Of a DNA stretch of 64,000 bases, positions 50,747 through 59,728 are shown piece after piece (position 1 is the first letter of the stretch; each line of letters opens with the position of its first letter). The position numbers and the translations under genes are program-made. Origin of the DNA: Caminibacter pacificus (GTDB lineage Bacteria > Campylobacterota > Campylobacteria > Campylobacterales > Nautiliaceae); contig NZ_RJVK01000005.1 in the NCBI RefSeq assembly GCF_003752135.1, positions 62,001-126,000 on the forward strand, in the 5' to 3' direction. The notes under the pieces were generated by a model, which saw nothing but the letters and a program-made list of their open reading frames with translations, did not search any database and was not told the origin of the DNA.

Positions 50747-50763
50747 AAAAATTTTCCATTATC
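50747..50763 (-). repeat. Second copy of the GATAATGGAAAATTTTT repeat
   Basis: A 17-base exact inverted copy of 3860-3876 in thiE, lying just before the stop of the molybdopterin-binding gene in intergenic DNA. Confidence 0.7.
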
Positions 50764-50768
50764 ACTTA

Positions 50769-51770
50769 TTAAGGTATTTCCCCATTTACCGCTTCTAAAA
50801 GTCCTCCGTGCGCTCTTTTGATAACTTCTTCTTTGCTGATAACTTCACCTATTAAAAGTCTTGGTAGCCATATATCAAAAGCCGTTCTTTTAAAAAACAA
50901 AGCCGCCGCAGGTACGGCAACAACCGGCGTATCTTCTATCCATCCCATAGTCAGCATATTTCCCGGCTGAATAGGATTTCCTCTAATGTAATTTTTAACT
51001 CCGGCTTCGTGGATAGCTTTATACGTTACATCATCAGGGTCTACGGATGTGCCGCCTGTTAGGATTACGAGGTCGTATTTTTGTGCGAACTCTTTGATTT
51101 TGTCTCTTATTTGAGCTTGGTCGTCGGGTAAAATCACCTTTTCTTCGATTTCGCATAATAGCTTTTTTAATTTCGGGCGAAGTTTTTCTTCGAATTTGTC
51201 TTTTATTCTGCCTTTATATACTTCGTTTCCGGTGACGATAAGTCCCGCTTTTTTAGGCGTAAAAGGCACTACTTTTACGATTCCTCCCGCTTCTTTTGCG
51301 ATTTTTGCGGCTTTTTCGACTTCGGCTTTTGGCGCCACAAGCGAGATGATTCTAACGGCCGCTAATTTATCGCCTTTTTTTACTACCGTATTGTTATAAA
51401 TAGTAGGACAGCTCGGCTCTCCTATCGAATTAAACTCGTTTAGTTTTTCTACGTCTATTTTACATACACCGAATACATCGGAATAGATTGTTAATTTTCC
51501 TTCTTTTACCTCTTTTGAATGATAAGTGTTTTCACCCATTAACGCGTCGGCTAAGATATATGCCGCGTCGTTTTCGTGGATTTCGTCTTCTTTTATCTCA
51601 AAAACGTAGATGTGGTCTTTTCCCACGTCTTTTAAAACGGGAATATCCTCTTCTCTTATTACGTGGCCTTTTTTGAAAATTCTTCCTTTGAATTTATCAC
51701 CGTCGACTTTGGTGATATCATGTAACAATACCTGACCTACGGCATCCTCGACTCTTATTTTTTTAGCCAT
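50769..51770 (-). CDS. Molybdopterin-binding (MoeA-like) protein
   Basis: A 333-residue protein sharing the MoaB/MogA-type molybdopterin-binding domain: [14 protein letters not shown] (about 177-190), [19 protein letters not shown] (235-253) and [14 protein letters not shown]. The N-terminal part (1-165) resembles MoeA domains only in part. It seems to be a second MoeA-like protein, possibly for tungsten or for regulation. Family members are often annotated only as molybdopterin-binding proteins. It lies upstream of moeA on the same strand with a 251-bp gap that contains two repeats. Confidence 0.85.
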   Translation of the reverse strand: MAKKIRVEDAVGQVLLHDITKVDGDKFKGRIFKKGHVIREEDIPVLKDVGKDHIYVFEIKEDEIHENDAAYILADALMGENTYHSKEVKEGKLTIYSDVFGVCKIDVEKLNEFNSIGEPSCPTIYNNTVVKKGDKLAAVRIISLVAPKAEVEKAAKIAKEAGGIVKVVPFTPKKAGLIVTGNEVYKGRIKDKFEEKLRPKLKKLLCEIEEKVILPDDQAQIRDKIKEFAQKYDLVILTGGTSVDPDDVTYKAIHEAGVKNYIRGNPIQPGNMLTMGWIEDTPVVAVPAAALFFKRTAFDIWLPRLLIGEVISKEEVIKRAHGGLLEAVNGEIP

Positions 51771-51832
51771 TTTTCAGCCTTTTTGCCAAATTATAGCAAA
51801 AGAGGATAAAATTGCATTAAAAAAGGGCAGAT

Positions 51833-52948
51833 ATGAATATAAAAACACCGGCTTATGTTATTGAAGAAGAACTTCTTGAAAAAAACCTAAAAATTCTTGA
51901 TAGAGTACAAAAAGAGGCGGGTTGTAAAATTTTGGTGGCTTTAAAAGGTTATGCTACTTGGGCGACGTTCGATTTGCTTGAAAAATATTTGGCTGGCGCT
52001 ACTGCAAGCGGACTTTGGGAAGCAAAACTTGCTCAAATGAAGCCTTGGGAAGTGCATACGTATTGTCCTGCGTTTAAAGAGGACGAAATAGATGAAGTAG
52101 CCGATATTTCCCATACGGTTGTTTTCAATAGTTTTAATCAGCTTGAGAGATTTGAGGATAGAGTAAAGAACAAAGCTTTGATAGGGCTTAGGGTAAATCC
52201 GGGAGTTTCAAGCTCGCCCGTGCCTTTATACGACCCGTGCGCTCCTTATAGTCGTCTTGGAATTACAAAAGAAAACTTTAGAGCCGATAAACTACAAAAT
52301 GTCAGCGGACTTCATTTTCACGCTCTTTGCGAGCAGCTTGACAGCGCTCTTGAGAGAACGCTTGAGGGGTTTGAAAAGCTCTACGGCGAATATCTAAAAG
52401 ATATGGAGTGGGTAAATTTCGGAGGCGGTCATCACATTACGCGTGAGGGATATAACGTAGAGAATCTTATAAGAATGATAAAAGAGTTTAAAAACAGATA
52501 TCCTAACATTAAAGACGTATATTTAGAACCCGGCGAAGCGGTAGGGCTAAATGCCGGATATTTGGTAGCCGAGGTGCTTGATATTATCGATAACGGAATG
52601 AAAATAGCCATTCTCGATACTTCTGCCGAGGCTCATATGCCCGACGTCCTTGCTATGCCTTATCGTCCTAACGTAAGAGGGGCTGGGAAACCGGGAGAGA
52701 AAAAATATACTTACAGATTCGGCGGGGTTACGTGTCTTGCCGGTGATGTTATAGGGGATTACAGTTTTGATGAGCCTTTAAAAATCGGAGATAAAGTTAT
52801 TTTTGAAGATATGGCTATTTATACAATGGTGAAAAATACGGCGTTTAACGGTATAAGACTTCCTAGTATCGTTATCAAAAGAAAAGACGGCTCTTTATGG
52901 ACTACAAGAGAGTTTCATTTCGAAGATTTCAGAGACAGACTAAGCTAA
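51833..52948 (+). CDS. nspC: Carboxynorspermidine decarboxylase
   Basis: PLP enzyme of the alanine-racemase fold making norspermidine or spermidine from the carboxy form. The PLP lysine lies in LVALKGYATWATF (35-47). HFHALCEQ, NFGGGHH and YLEPGEAVGL (about 226-235) match NspC, and DTSAEAHMPDVL near 258-269 includes the dimer active-site residues. The 371 residues are typical. Carboxynorspermidine dehydrogenase is not in view. It diverges from the molybdopterin-binding gene. Confidence 0.93.
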   Translation: MNIKTPAYVIEEELLEKNLKILDRVQKEAGCKILVALKGYATWATFDLLEKYLAGATASGLWEAKLAQMKPWEVHTYCPAFKEDEIDEVADISHTVVFNSFNQLERFEDRVKNKALIGLRVNPGVSSSPVPLYDPCAPYSRLGITKENFRADKLQNVSGLHFHALCEQLDSALERTLEGFEKLYGEYLKDMEWVNFGGGHHITREGYNVENLIRMIKEFKNRYPNIKDVYLEPGEAVGLNAGYLVAEVLDIIDNGMKIAILDTSAEAHMPDVLAMPYRPNVRGAGKPGEKKYTYRFGGVTCLAGDVIGDYSFDEPLKIGDKVIFEDMAIYTMVKNTAFNGIRLPSIVIKRKDGSLWTTREFHFEDFRDRLS

Positions 52949-52953
52949 GCTTT

Positions 52954-54957
52954 TTAAGCCCGGCTTAGTTTTAGGTGCAGTTTTTCGAACTCTTTTGCGA
53001 ATTTAACGGCTTTATTTAGAGGTAATGCCGGAGCGAAAATATATCCCTGGATTAAGTCGACGCCTAAATTTTTAAGAATTTCCAATTGTTTTTGTGTTTC
53101 TACACCTTCGGCTACCACTTCTATTCCTATTTCTTTACACAAATGAATAGTATGAGAACAAATCAAATAGCCTCTGTGAGACTCTATTTTATCTATTAAA
53201 GTTTTATCGAGTTTTAATTCGTCGATTTTATATTTTATTAATGTCTCAAGAGATGAGTAACCCACCCCGTAATCGTCTATTGATAATCCAAAACCGCTTG
53301 ATTTTAGTCTGTTAATGTTTCTTACGGCCGTTTTATCCACAAAACTTCTTTCGATTATTTCAAACATAATATTTTCATCTTTTAAGATATCTAAAATTTT
53401 GCTTATAGCATCTGTACTTTTTAGAGTGTCAGGATGAAGATTTACGCTAAGAATCGGATAAAAGCCGAGTTTTCTGAATTTTTCTATATCTTTTTTAACC
53501 TGTTTGCAAACCCATATATCGATTATGGGAGCAAGCCCCGCTTTTTCGATGATATCCAAAAAGTAAGGCCCTTTTATTTTTCCATTGTCGTTATATCTGA
53601 TTAAAGCTTCGAATTTTTCTACTTTATTGTTTTTTATATCTACTTTCGGTTGATAATAAATGAATAGTTTTTCTTTATTCAGATTATCTATTACTTCTCT
53701 AATTTTAAAATTCGCATCGATTAATTCTTGGTTTGCTTGAAAAGCTTTTATATCTTCTTTGGCTCTAAGCTCAGTTTCTATTTCGAGGTTGTGTTCTAGT
53801 GCCGAGGCGTGAGTGAGTATAGACTGAGATGAGAAAAATTTTTTCATAAAGTGCGTATAAATAAAAACGTCAAGAGCCAAAAGGAACATTTGTAATATCA
53901 TAGCCGTTATGCAATGGGATTTTAAGTAAGCATCAAAAAACACCGGCATAGACCATACGACATAGTACTTTGTAAAGTGTATGTTGAAAATTTTTATACT
54001 TATATAAGCAATTAATATGTTCATAATCGGAAGTAGGATAAAAGGTATTAATAAGAATCTGTTAAAAACGATTACGAGGAATATTAAAATGTTATCGATA
54101 TTAAAGATAGTAAAAGGAGAGGAAATTAATGCTATTTTTTTGATTGTTTTATCTTTTGCGGTAATAAGTAACGATATCAGTATGGCAAGCCCTATACCGG
54201 CTCCTCCGATATTAACGAATATTCTTTGAAATTCGCCGTAAGTGAGATTAGGAAACATCTCTTTAAAAAGTAATTCTTTTCCAAAAAGCGCATTTACCAT
54301 ATGCTCTCCGTGCATTCCGAAAAACCAGAATATTTGAACTAATAGGTTTCTTATTACAAGAAGTACTATTCCTGGTAAATCAAGGTTGAAAGGGTTTAAT
54401 TCGTCGATTAAATAATCCATTACGAAATCGATAGCGATGTAGGTAATCATTGTTGCAAAATACGCTATAAAAAAAACGAATAAATAATTAAATAGTCTAT
54501 AAGCGTAATGTTTACCGTCGTTGGCTTTTATATCTAAAGAAAATACGGGATAAAGATATTTTAAAAAAATAGTGGCAATTATCGGGTTTGTAACGGTTGC
54601 GGCGGTAAATCCGTACGGTAGTTCGAGAGGAAATGCGGGATGTTCGTAAAAAACTATAGTGATAAAAGTGGTGACTGAGAGTAAAATTGCCATAATTTCG
54701 GATATTTTTATTCTTTTTGCAAAAAAATAAGCAATAGAAATGGTAGGTATGATAGATGTGTATGATTGGATTGTTTTGGTAAATAAAGAAAAATGTTCCG
54801 GAGATATAAAAAAGAGTTTGATGTGAAAATACTGAATTAAAATATTTAAAAGAGTTAAAATACCCGTTAATATGAAAAAAGGAATAATAGCAATAAAAGC
54901 TTCTTGAAGGGTTATTAAAAACAGAAGAATTTTTTTGTTTTGAATAATTCGTTGCAA
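52954..54957 (-). CDS. Membrane EIIC-like domain fused to EAL c-di-GMP phosphodiesterase domain
   Basis: A 667-residue fusion. Residues about 10-375 form a PTS EIIC-type sugar-transport membrane domain with some ten segments; FFGMHGEH (213-219) keeps the EIIC histidine, but the usual NxxEP Glu motif reads NIDN (286-289). A coiled linker precedes the EAL domain (about 425-665): FEALIRY with E450, VNLHP (N506), IDDYGVGYSS (D561, D562), ELKLDK and VAEGVET (E617), so catalysis is likely intact. A TTG at 54957 with AAAGG upstream fits the EIIC start; a TTG at 55032 is an alternative. It may sense a sugar and break down c-di-GMP. Confidence 0.83.
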   Translation of the reverse strand: MQRIIQNKKILLFLITLQEAFIAIIPFFILTGILTLLNILIQYFHIKLFFISPEHFSLFTKTIQSYTSIIPTISIAYFFAKRIKISEIMAILLSVTTFITIVFYEHPAFPLELPYGFTAATVTNPIIATIFLKYLYPVFSLDIKANDGKHYAYRLFNYLFVFFIAYFATMITYIAIDFVMDYLIDELNPFNLDLPGIVLLVIRNLLVQIFWFFGMHGEHMVNALFGKELLFKEMFPNLTYGEFQRIFVNIGGAGIGLAILISLLITAKDKTIKKIALISSPFTIFNIDNILIFLVIVFNRFLLIPFILLPIMNILIAYISIKIFNIHFTKYYVVWSMPVFFDAYLKSHCITAMILQMFLLALDVFIYTHFMKKFFSSQSILTHASALEHNLEIETELRAKEDIKAFQANQELIDANFKIREVIDNLNKEKLFIYYQPKVDIKNNKVEKFEALIRYNDNGKIKGPYFLDIIEKAGLAPIIDIWVCKQVKKDIEKFRKLGFYPILSVNLHPDTLKSTDAISKILDILKDENIMFEIIERSFVDKTAVRNINRLKSSGFGLSIDDYGVGYSSLETLIKYKIDELKLDKTLIDKIESHRGYLICSHTIHLCKEIGIEVVAEGVETQKQLEILKNLGVDLIQGYIFAPALPLNKAVKFAKEFEKLHLKLSRA

Positions 54958-55018
54958 AATTAAGACCTTTAATGTTTTATATATTATAGTAAAAATTTTT
55001 CTTTTTTCGTCACTTTGA

Positions 55019-55040
55019 TATAATATCGCCAAAAAAGGCG
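55019..55040 (+). promoter_or_regulatory. topA promoter -10 box and leader hairpin
   Basis: TATAAT (55019-55024) precedes a hairpin CGCC/GGCG with an AAAAAA loop (55027-55040) that overlaps the likely ribosome site AAGGCG. The topA start is at 55049. The leader is short, so the hairpin may moderate topA translation. Confidence 0.45.
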
Positions 55041-55048
55041 TATAGTTT

Positions 55049-57232
55049 ATGGGTAAAAAACTGATTATTGTCGAGTCTCCGGCAAAAGCGAGAACAATTA
55101 AAAATTTTTTGGGTAAAGATTATGAAGTTGTTGCGAGTAAAGGTCATATAAGAGATTTGCCGAAGACTTCGTTCGGGATTAAAATCGAAGAAGATCAATT
55201 CATTCCTCAATACAGAGTCACAAAAGACCACCAAAGCGTTGCAAAAGAGCTTAAAGAAAAAGCAAAAAAAGCGGATATGGTTTATATTGCGACGGACGAA
55301 GATAGAGAGGGAGAAGCGATAGGATTTCATATCGCTCACGTAATAGGTAAAAAACCCGAAGAGCTTCCGAGAATCGTTTTTCACGAAATTACGAAAACGG
55401 CGATTAAAAACGCTCTTGAAAATCCGAGAACTCTTGATATCAACCGCGTAAACGCACAGCAAGCAAGAAGACTTCTTGATAGGATAGTCGGGTATAAACT
55501 CTCTCCTTTACTTAATAAAAAAATCCAAAAAGGTCTGAGTGCGGGTAGGGTTCAAAGTGCCGCGCTTAAACTTGTGGTTGATAGAGAAAGAGAAATAAAA
55601 GAGTTCAAACCTCAAGAATATTGGACGATAGAGGGTATTTTTAAAAAGGTAGTGGGGAATTTAATCAAATATCACGGAAAAAAACTTGAAAAATTCGACA
55701 TAAAAACAAAAGATGACGCTCAAAAAATAGTAGATGAGCTAAAACCTCTTGAGTATACCGTTACGAAAATAGAAAAAAAGATTACCACTTCAAAATCACC
55801 CGCTCCTTTTATGACTTCTACGTTGCAGCAAACGGCAAGCAGCGAGCTTGGGTTTAGTCCGAGAAAAACGATGCAAATCGCTCAAAAACTTTATGAGGGT
55901 GTAAAAACGCCGGTTGGTGAGACGGGTATTATTACTTATATGAGAACGGATAGTTTAAATATCGCCGAAGAAGCTCAAAAAGCGGCGATTGAATTTATTA
56001 AGCAAAACGTCGGCGAAGAATATGCGGAAGCTAAAACATACAAATCCAAAAACCAAAATGCCCAAGAAGCTCACGAAGCCATAAGACCTGTGGATGTAAG
56101 ATTGACTCCAGATGATTTGAAAAACTACCTCACAAAAGACGAACTAAAACTTTATACGCTTATTTATAATAGATTTTTGGCTTCTCAGATGAAAGACGCA
56201 AAATTCGAAACGCAAAACATTTACCTTGCAAACGATAAGGGAGAATTTAAAATTTCAGGTAAAAAGCTTATTTTCGACGGATTTTATAAAGTGTACGGAA
56301 AACCTAGCGCGGATACGCTGCTGCCTGAATTTAGTGAGGGTGAGAGATTAAAACCTGAAGATATCAAAGCCACTCAGCACTTTACAAAACCGCCTGAGAG
56401 ATACACTGAAGCGAGTCTTATTAAAAAACTCGAGGCTCTTGGAATCGGTCGTCCTTCTACATACGCACCGACTATTACGCTTTTGCAAAACAGAAATTAT
56501 GTTGAGGTGAAAGACAAAAAACTTCATCCTACGGAAATCGCATTTACCGTGATAGAAACGCTTGAAAAACATTTTCCCGATATCGTAGATGCCAATTTTA
56601 CGGCGAATATGGAAGAGATGCTCGATAATATAGCCGGCGGCAAAAAAGATTGGCAGGAGATGTTAAGAGAGTTTTATAATCCTTTTATGGAGCTTATCAA
56701 AAAAGGCGAAAAAGAGATTCCTTCTCAAAAAATCGCAAAACCGACAGGTGAGCTTTGTCCGCAGTGCGGCGCTCCACTTGTAATAAGAAAAGGAAGATTC
56801 GGAGAGTTTATTGCGTGTAGCGCTTATCCGAAATGTAAATATACAAGACCTATTGAAGAGGAAGAAGAGAAAAAAGTTGATGTTAAGTGTGACAAATGCG
56901 GCGCTCCTATGGTTGTAAAAAGAGGTAAAAGGGGCGAATTTTTGGCGTGTAGTAATTATCCGGAATGTAAAAACACAAAACCTCTCAATCCGCCGGAAGT
57001 TTTAGAGGATGTGAAATGTCCCGAGTGCGGAGGTGATATCGTCAAAAGAAATTCAAGAAGAGGGGAATTTTACGGATGTAGTAATTATCCGGAGTGTAAT
57101 TTTATATCCAAATACAGACCCGTAAATAAAAAATGTCCCGAGTGCGGTTATCTTATGGCAAAAAGAACGTATAGAGGAAAAGAAGTTTACGAATGTATAA
57201 AATGTAAGCATAGAGAGGATGCGGAGAGTTAA
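55049..57232 (+). CDS. topA: DNA topoisomerase I
   Basis: Relaxes negative supercoils. The 727 residues begin with the TOPRIM domain (LIIVESPAKARTIKNFLG at 4-21; TDEDREGEAI for metal). The catalytic Tyr297 lies in GIITYMRTDS. The C-terminus has four zinc ribbons of the CPQCGAP...CSAYPKC kind (from about 570), three complete and a last one with CPECGY and CIKC. It heads a tight operon with the phosphodiesterase, bioB, antiporter and gltX genes. Confidence 0.97.
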   Translation: MGKKLIIVESPAKARTIKNFLGKDYEVVASKGHIRDLPKTSFGIKIEEDQFIPQYRVTKDHQSVAKELKEKAKKADMVYIATDEDREGEAIGFHIAHVIGKKPEELPRIVFHEITKTAIKNALENPRTLDINRVNAQQARRLLDRIVGYKLSPLLNKKIQKGLSAGRVQSAALKLVVDREREIKEFKPQEYWTIEGIFKKVVGNLIKYHGKKLEKFDIKTKDDAQKIVDELKPLEYTVTKIEKKITTSKSPAPFMTSTLQQTASSELGFSPRKTMQIAQKLYEGVKTPVGETGIITYMRTDSLNIAEEAQKAAIEFIKQNVGEEYAEAKTYKSKNQNAQEAHEAIRPVDVRLTPDDLKNYLTKDELKLYTLIYNRFLASQMKDAKFETQNIYLANDKGEFKISGKKLIFDGFYKVYGKPSADTLLPEFSEGERLKPEDIKATQHFTKPPERYTEASLIKKLEALGIGRPSTYAPTITLLQNRNYVEVKDKKLHPTEIAFTVIETLEKHFPDIVDANFTANMEEMLDNIAGGKKDWQEMLREFYNPFMELIKKGEKEIPSQKIAKPTGELCPQCGAPLVIRKGRFGEFIACSAYPKCKYTRPIEEEEEKKVDVKCDKCGAPMVVKRGKRGEFLACSNYPECKNTKPLNPPEVLEDVKCPECGGDIVKRNSRRGEFYGCSNYPECNFISKYRPVNKKCPECGYLMAKRTYRGKEVYECIKCKHREDAES

Positions 57233-57760
57233 ATGAAAGTCGGAATTATAAGCGATACTCACAAAAAAGCGGGGAGGGCTAAAAAGGCTATAGATTTTTT
57301 AATGGATAAAAATATCGAATTCTTAGTGCATGCCGGTGATATCGTAAAAGAGGAGATATTGGAATATATGGAGGCTTTGCCTATCAGATACGTTGCGGTT
57401 TTGGGAAATAACGATTTGCATTTATATTCCGTGGTAGATAAATACGAGCTCGTCACCGAGCCTTTTTATTTCAAACTTGCCGGAAAAACCTGGAAACTTA
57501 TGCATTATCCGAGATATATGTTTCCTCTTGATACGGATATAATAGTTTACGGGCATACTCACGATGTGGATATTACCTTTAACGGAAAAAACTTGATACT
57601 AAATCCCGGAGAAGTTTGCGCAAGAGACCACGGATTTTCCACATGTATGACGCTTGATATAGAAGACGAAAAATATATCGTAACGCTTTATTACAGAAAA
57701 GTAGGAGAAAAAGAGTGGAAGAGCAAAGTAAAAGAATTTCTCATTCCTAAGGGCGAATGA
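57233..57760 (+). CDS. YfcE/MJ0936-type metallophosphoesterase
   Basis: A 175-residue phosphodiesterase with the dimetal core: GIISDTHKK (4-12), HAGDIV (33-38), LGNND (near 58-62), HYPRY, YGHTHDVD and LNPGEVCARD. It resembles E. coli YfcE and archaeal MJ0936, which act on phosphodiester bonds with an unknown natural substrate. It begins immediately after the topA stop and overlaps bioB by 4 bases. Confidence 0.9.
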   Translation: MKVGIISDTHKKAGRAKKAIDFLMDKNIEFLVHAGDIVKEEILEYMEALPIRYVAVLGNNDLHLYSVVDKYELVTEPFYFKLAGKTWKLMHYPRYMFPLDTDIIVYGHTHDVDITFNGKNLILNPGEVCARDHGFSTCMTLDIEDEKYIVTLYYRKVGEKEWKSKVKEFLIPKGE

Positions 57761-58584
57761 TGGTATATCTTTGTGCCATATCCAATATTCGCTCGGGTGC
57801 CTGCAGGGAAGATTGTAAATTTTGTACTCAAAGCGTAAAATGGGGAGCGGATATTAACAGATACAAAGAAAAAAGTATCGAAACTATCGTAAAAGAGGCG
57901 AAATTAGCCAAAAAAAACAGGGCTTCGGGGTTTTGTCTTGTGACAAGCGGCAAAGGGCTTGATGAAAAGACGCTCGAATACGTATGTAAAGCTACAAAAG
58001 CGGTTTTAAAAGAGGTAGAAATTTCAATAATCGCGTGTAACGGAACGGCTGATAAAGAGTCTTTAAAAGAGCTAAAAAAAGCAGGAGTGAAAATTTATAA
58101 CCATAATCTTGAGACTAGTCGGGAGTATTATCCTAAAATCTGTACGACTCATAATTGGGATGAGAGATTTAAAACCTGCGAAAACGTAAAAAGCGTAGGG
58201 CTGAATCTTTGTAGCGGCGGAATTTTCGGTATGGGAGAGAGTGAAAGAGATATCGAATCTTTATTAAAATCACTAAAAGAGTTAAGTCCCGAGGGAATTC
58301 CGCTTAATTTTTTTATAGAAAACGAAAAGCTGCCTTTAAAAGCCACTCATTCAAGAGGTATGGCAATTGAAATAATTAAAAAATTTAGAAAAAATTTTCC
58401 AAATTCGATTATAATGCTTGCAGGCGGAAGAGAAGTGGTGTTTGGTAATTCGTGGCTTGAGGGGATAAAAGCCGGGGCGAATTCAATAGTAATAGGGGAT
58501 TATCTCACTACAAGAGGAGAGAGGCCGGATAAAGACCTCGAAATTTTAGAAAAAGAAGGAATAGAAATAGCAAATGAGTGCTGA
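57757..58584 (+). CDS. bioB: Biotin synthase (short form)
   Basis: Radical SAM enzyme converting dethiobiotin to biotin. The SAM cluster is CREDCKFC (C16, C20, C23). Later cysteines in GFCLVTSG, ICTTHNW and NLCSGGIFGMGE fit the second Fe-S cluster, and GGREVVFG holds the conserved Arg. At 275 residues it is shorter than E. coli BioB (346), as is common in Campylobacterota. Two adjacent ATGs occur at the start. It overlaps the antiporter gene by 11 bases. Confidence 0.93.
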   Translation: MMVYLCAISNIRSGACREDCKFCTQSVKWGADINRYKEKSIETIVKEAKLAKKNRASGFCLVTSGKGLDEKTLEYVCKATKAVLKEVEISIIACNGTADKESLKELKKAGVKIYNHNLETSREYYPKICTTHNWDERFKTCENVKSVGLNLCSGGIFGMGESERDIESLLKSLKELSPEGIPLNFFIENEKLPLKATHSRGMAIEIIKKFRKNFPNSIIMLAGGREVVFGNSWLEGIKAGANSIVIGDYLTTRGERPDKDLEILEKEGIEIANEC

Positions 58585-59728
58585 AATAATTTTGATAATA
58601 ACTTTATCGGTGATACTTTTAATTTCTCCGTTTATCAGTAACGCTTTGAAGTTGCCTATTTCCATGGTGGAAATAGCGCTTGGTATGATTGCCGGAAGTA
58701 TCGGTCTTTTGCACGAAAACGAGATGTTTAAGATTTTGGCGGAAGTAGGGTTTTTGTATTTGATGCTTTTGGCCGGGATGGAAGTGAATCTAAAAGATTT
58801 GCTAAAGCTTCCTAAGAGTTTTGTTATAAAAGCCGTTATAGTTTTGGGACTTTTGTATATTTTAAGCGCAATTGTGATAGCGATTTTTAAATTTTCTTTT
58901 ATATTTTTGGCGATTTTTCCTCTTATTTCAATCGGGCTTATGCTTTCTATTCAGCAAGAAATCGGAAAAACCGAGTGGCTTGACAATGCAATAAAAATCG
59001 GGGTTATCGGTGAGCTTTTATCAATTTTGGTATTAACTATAATAAGCGGATATTTTGAATTCGGAGTTAGTAAAGAGTTATTGATAAATATCGGGATTTT
59101 ATTTGGTTTTTTAGTGCTTTTAGGTGTGGTTTTTATGGCGTTTAGGACTATTTTTTGGTGGTTTCCGAGACTAAAGCATTCGATTATGCCTATTGCGGAT
59201 AAATATCATCAAGACGTCAGAATCGCAATCAGTCTCTTTTTCATAATGATAGCCGTGATGTTGGTACTTCATTTGGATGTGGTACTCGGGGCGTTTGTTG
59301 TCGGTGTGTTTTTGACGACGTTTTTTGATCACAATCACCATTTGGAACATAAGCTGGCGCCTTTTGGGTTCGGGTTTTTGATTACTATTTTCTTCGTGCA
59401 TGTCGGAAGCAGTATAAAATTTTCGGATATTTCGCTGAAACTTTTGGGTGACGCTCTTTGGATTACGTTTTTGATGATAATTTTAAGAATCATAGCTTCT
59501 ATTGTTTTCGTTAAAGAGTATGGAATTAAAACCACGATACTTTTCGGGCTTTCTTTGTCGATGCCTCTTACTTTATTGATTGCGACGGCAACTTTGGCAT
59601 ATAACAATCATATGCTCGATAGTTATTGGTATACCGTATTCGTAACGACAGCGGTACTTGAGGTTATCGTCGTAATGCTTGGAGTTAAGTTTATAAATAA
59701 GTTAAAATTTCAAAAAAAGGATAGTTAA
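58574..59728 (+). CDS. Cation:proton antiporter (CPA2/NhaP-like membrane transporter)
   Basis: A 384-residue integral membrane protein with about 12 segments, of the monovalent cation:proton antiporter-2 family (KefB/NapA-like core). VEIALGMIAGSIGLL and FLYLMLLAGMEVNLKDLL mark the N-terminal half; VVLGAFVVGVFLTTFFDHNHH with GAFV lies in the ion-binding region. There is no C-terminal TrkA domain. It probably exports Na+ or K+ in exchange for H+. The stop and the gltX start touch. Confidence 0.88.
   Translation: MSAEIILIITLSVILLISPFISNALKLPISMVEIALGMIAGSIGLLHENEMFKILAEVGFLYLMLLAGMEVNLKDLLKLPKSFVIKAVIVLGLLYILSAIVIAIFKFSFIFLAIFPLISIGLMLSIQQEIGKTEWLDNAIKIGVIGELLSILVLTIISGYFEFGVSKELLINIGILFGFLVLLGVVFMAFRTIFWWFPRLKHSIMPIADKYHQDVRIAISLFFIMIAVMLVLHLDVVLGAFVVGVFLTTFFDHNHHLEHKLAPFGFGFLITIFFVHVGSSIKFSDISLKLLGDALWITFLMIILRIIASIVFVKEYGIKTTILFGLSLSMPLTLLIATATLAYNNHMLDSYWYTVFVTTAVLEVIVVMLGVKFINKLKFQKKDS

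Noticed and set aside
54958-55032. Longer N-terminus of the EIIC-EAL protein from the TTG at 55032
   Set aside because: The extra 25 residues precede the usual EIIC start and overlap the topA promoter region; the TTG at 54957 has AAAGG upstream. The choice remains uncertain.
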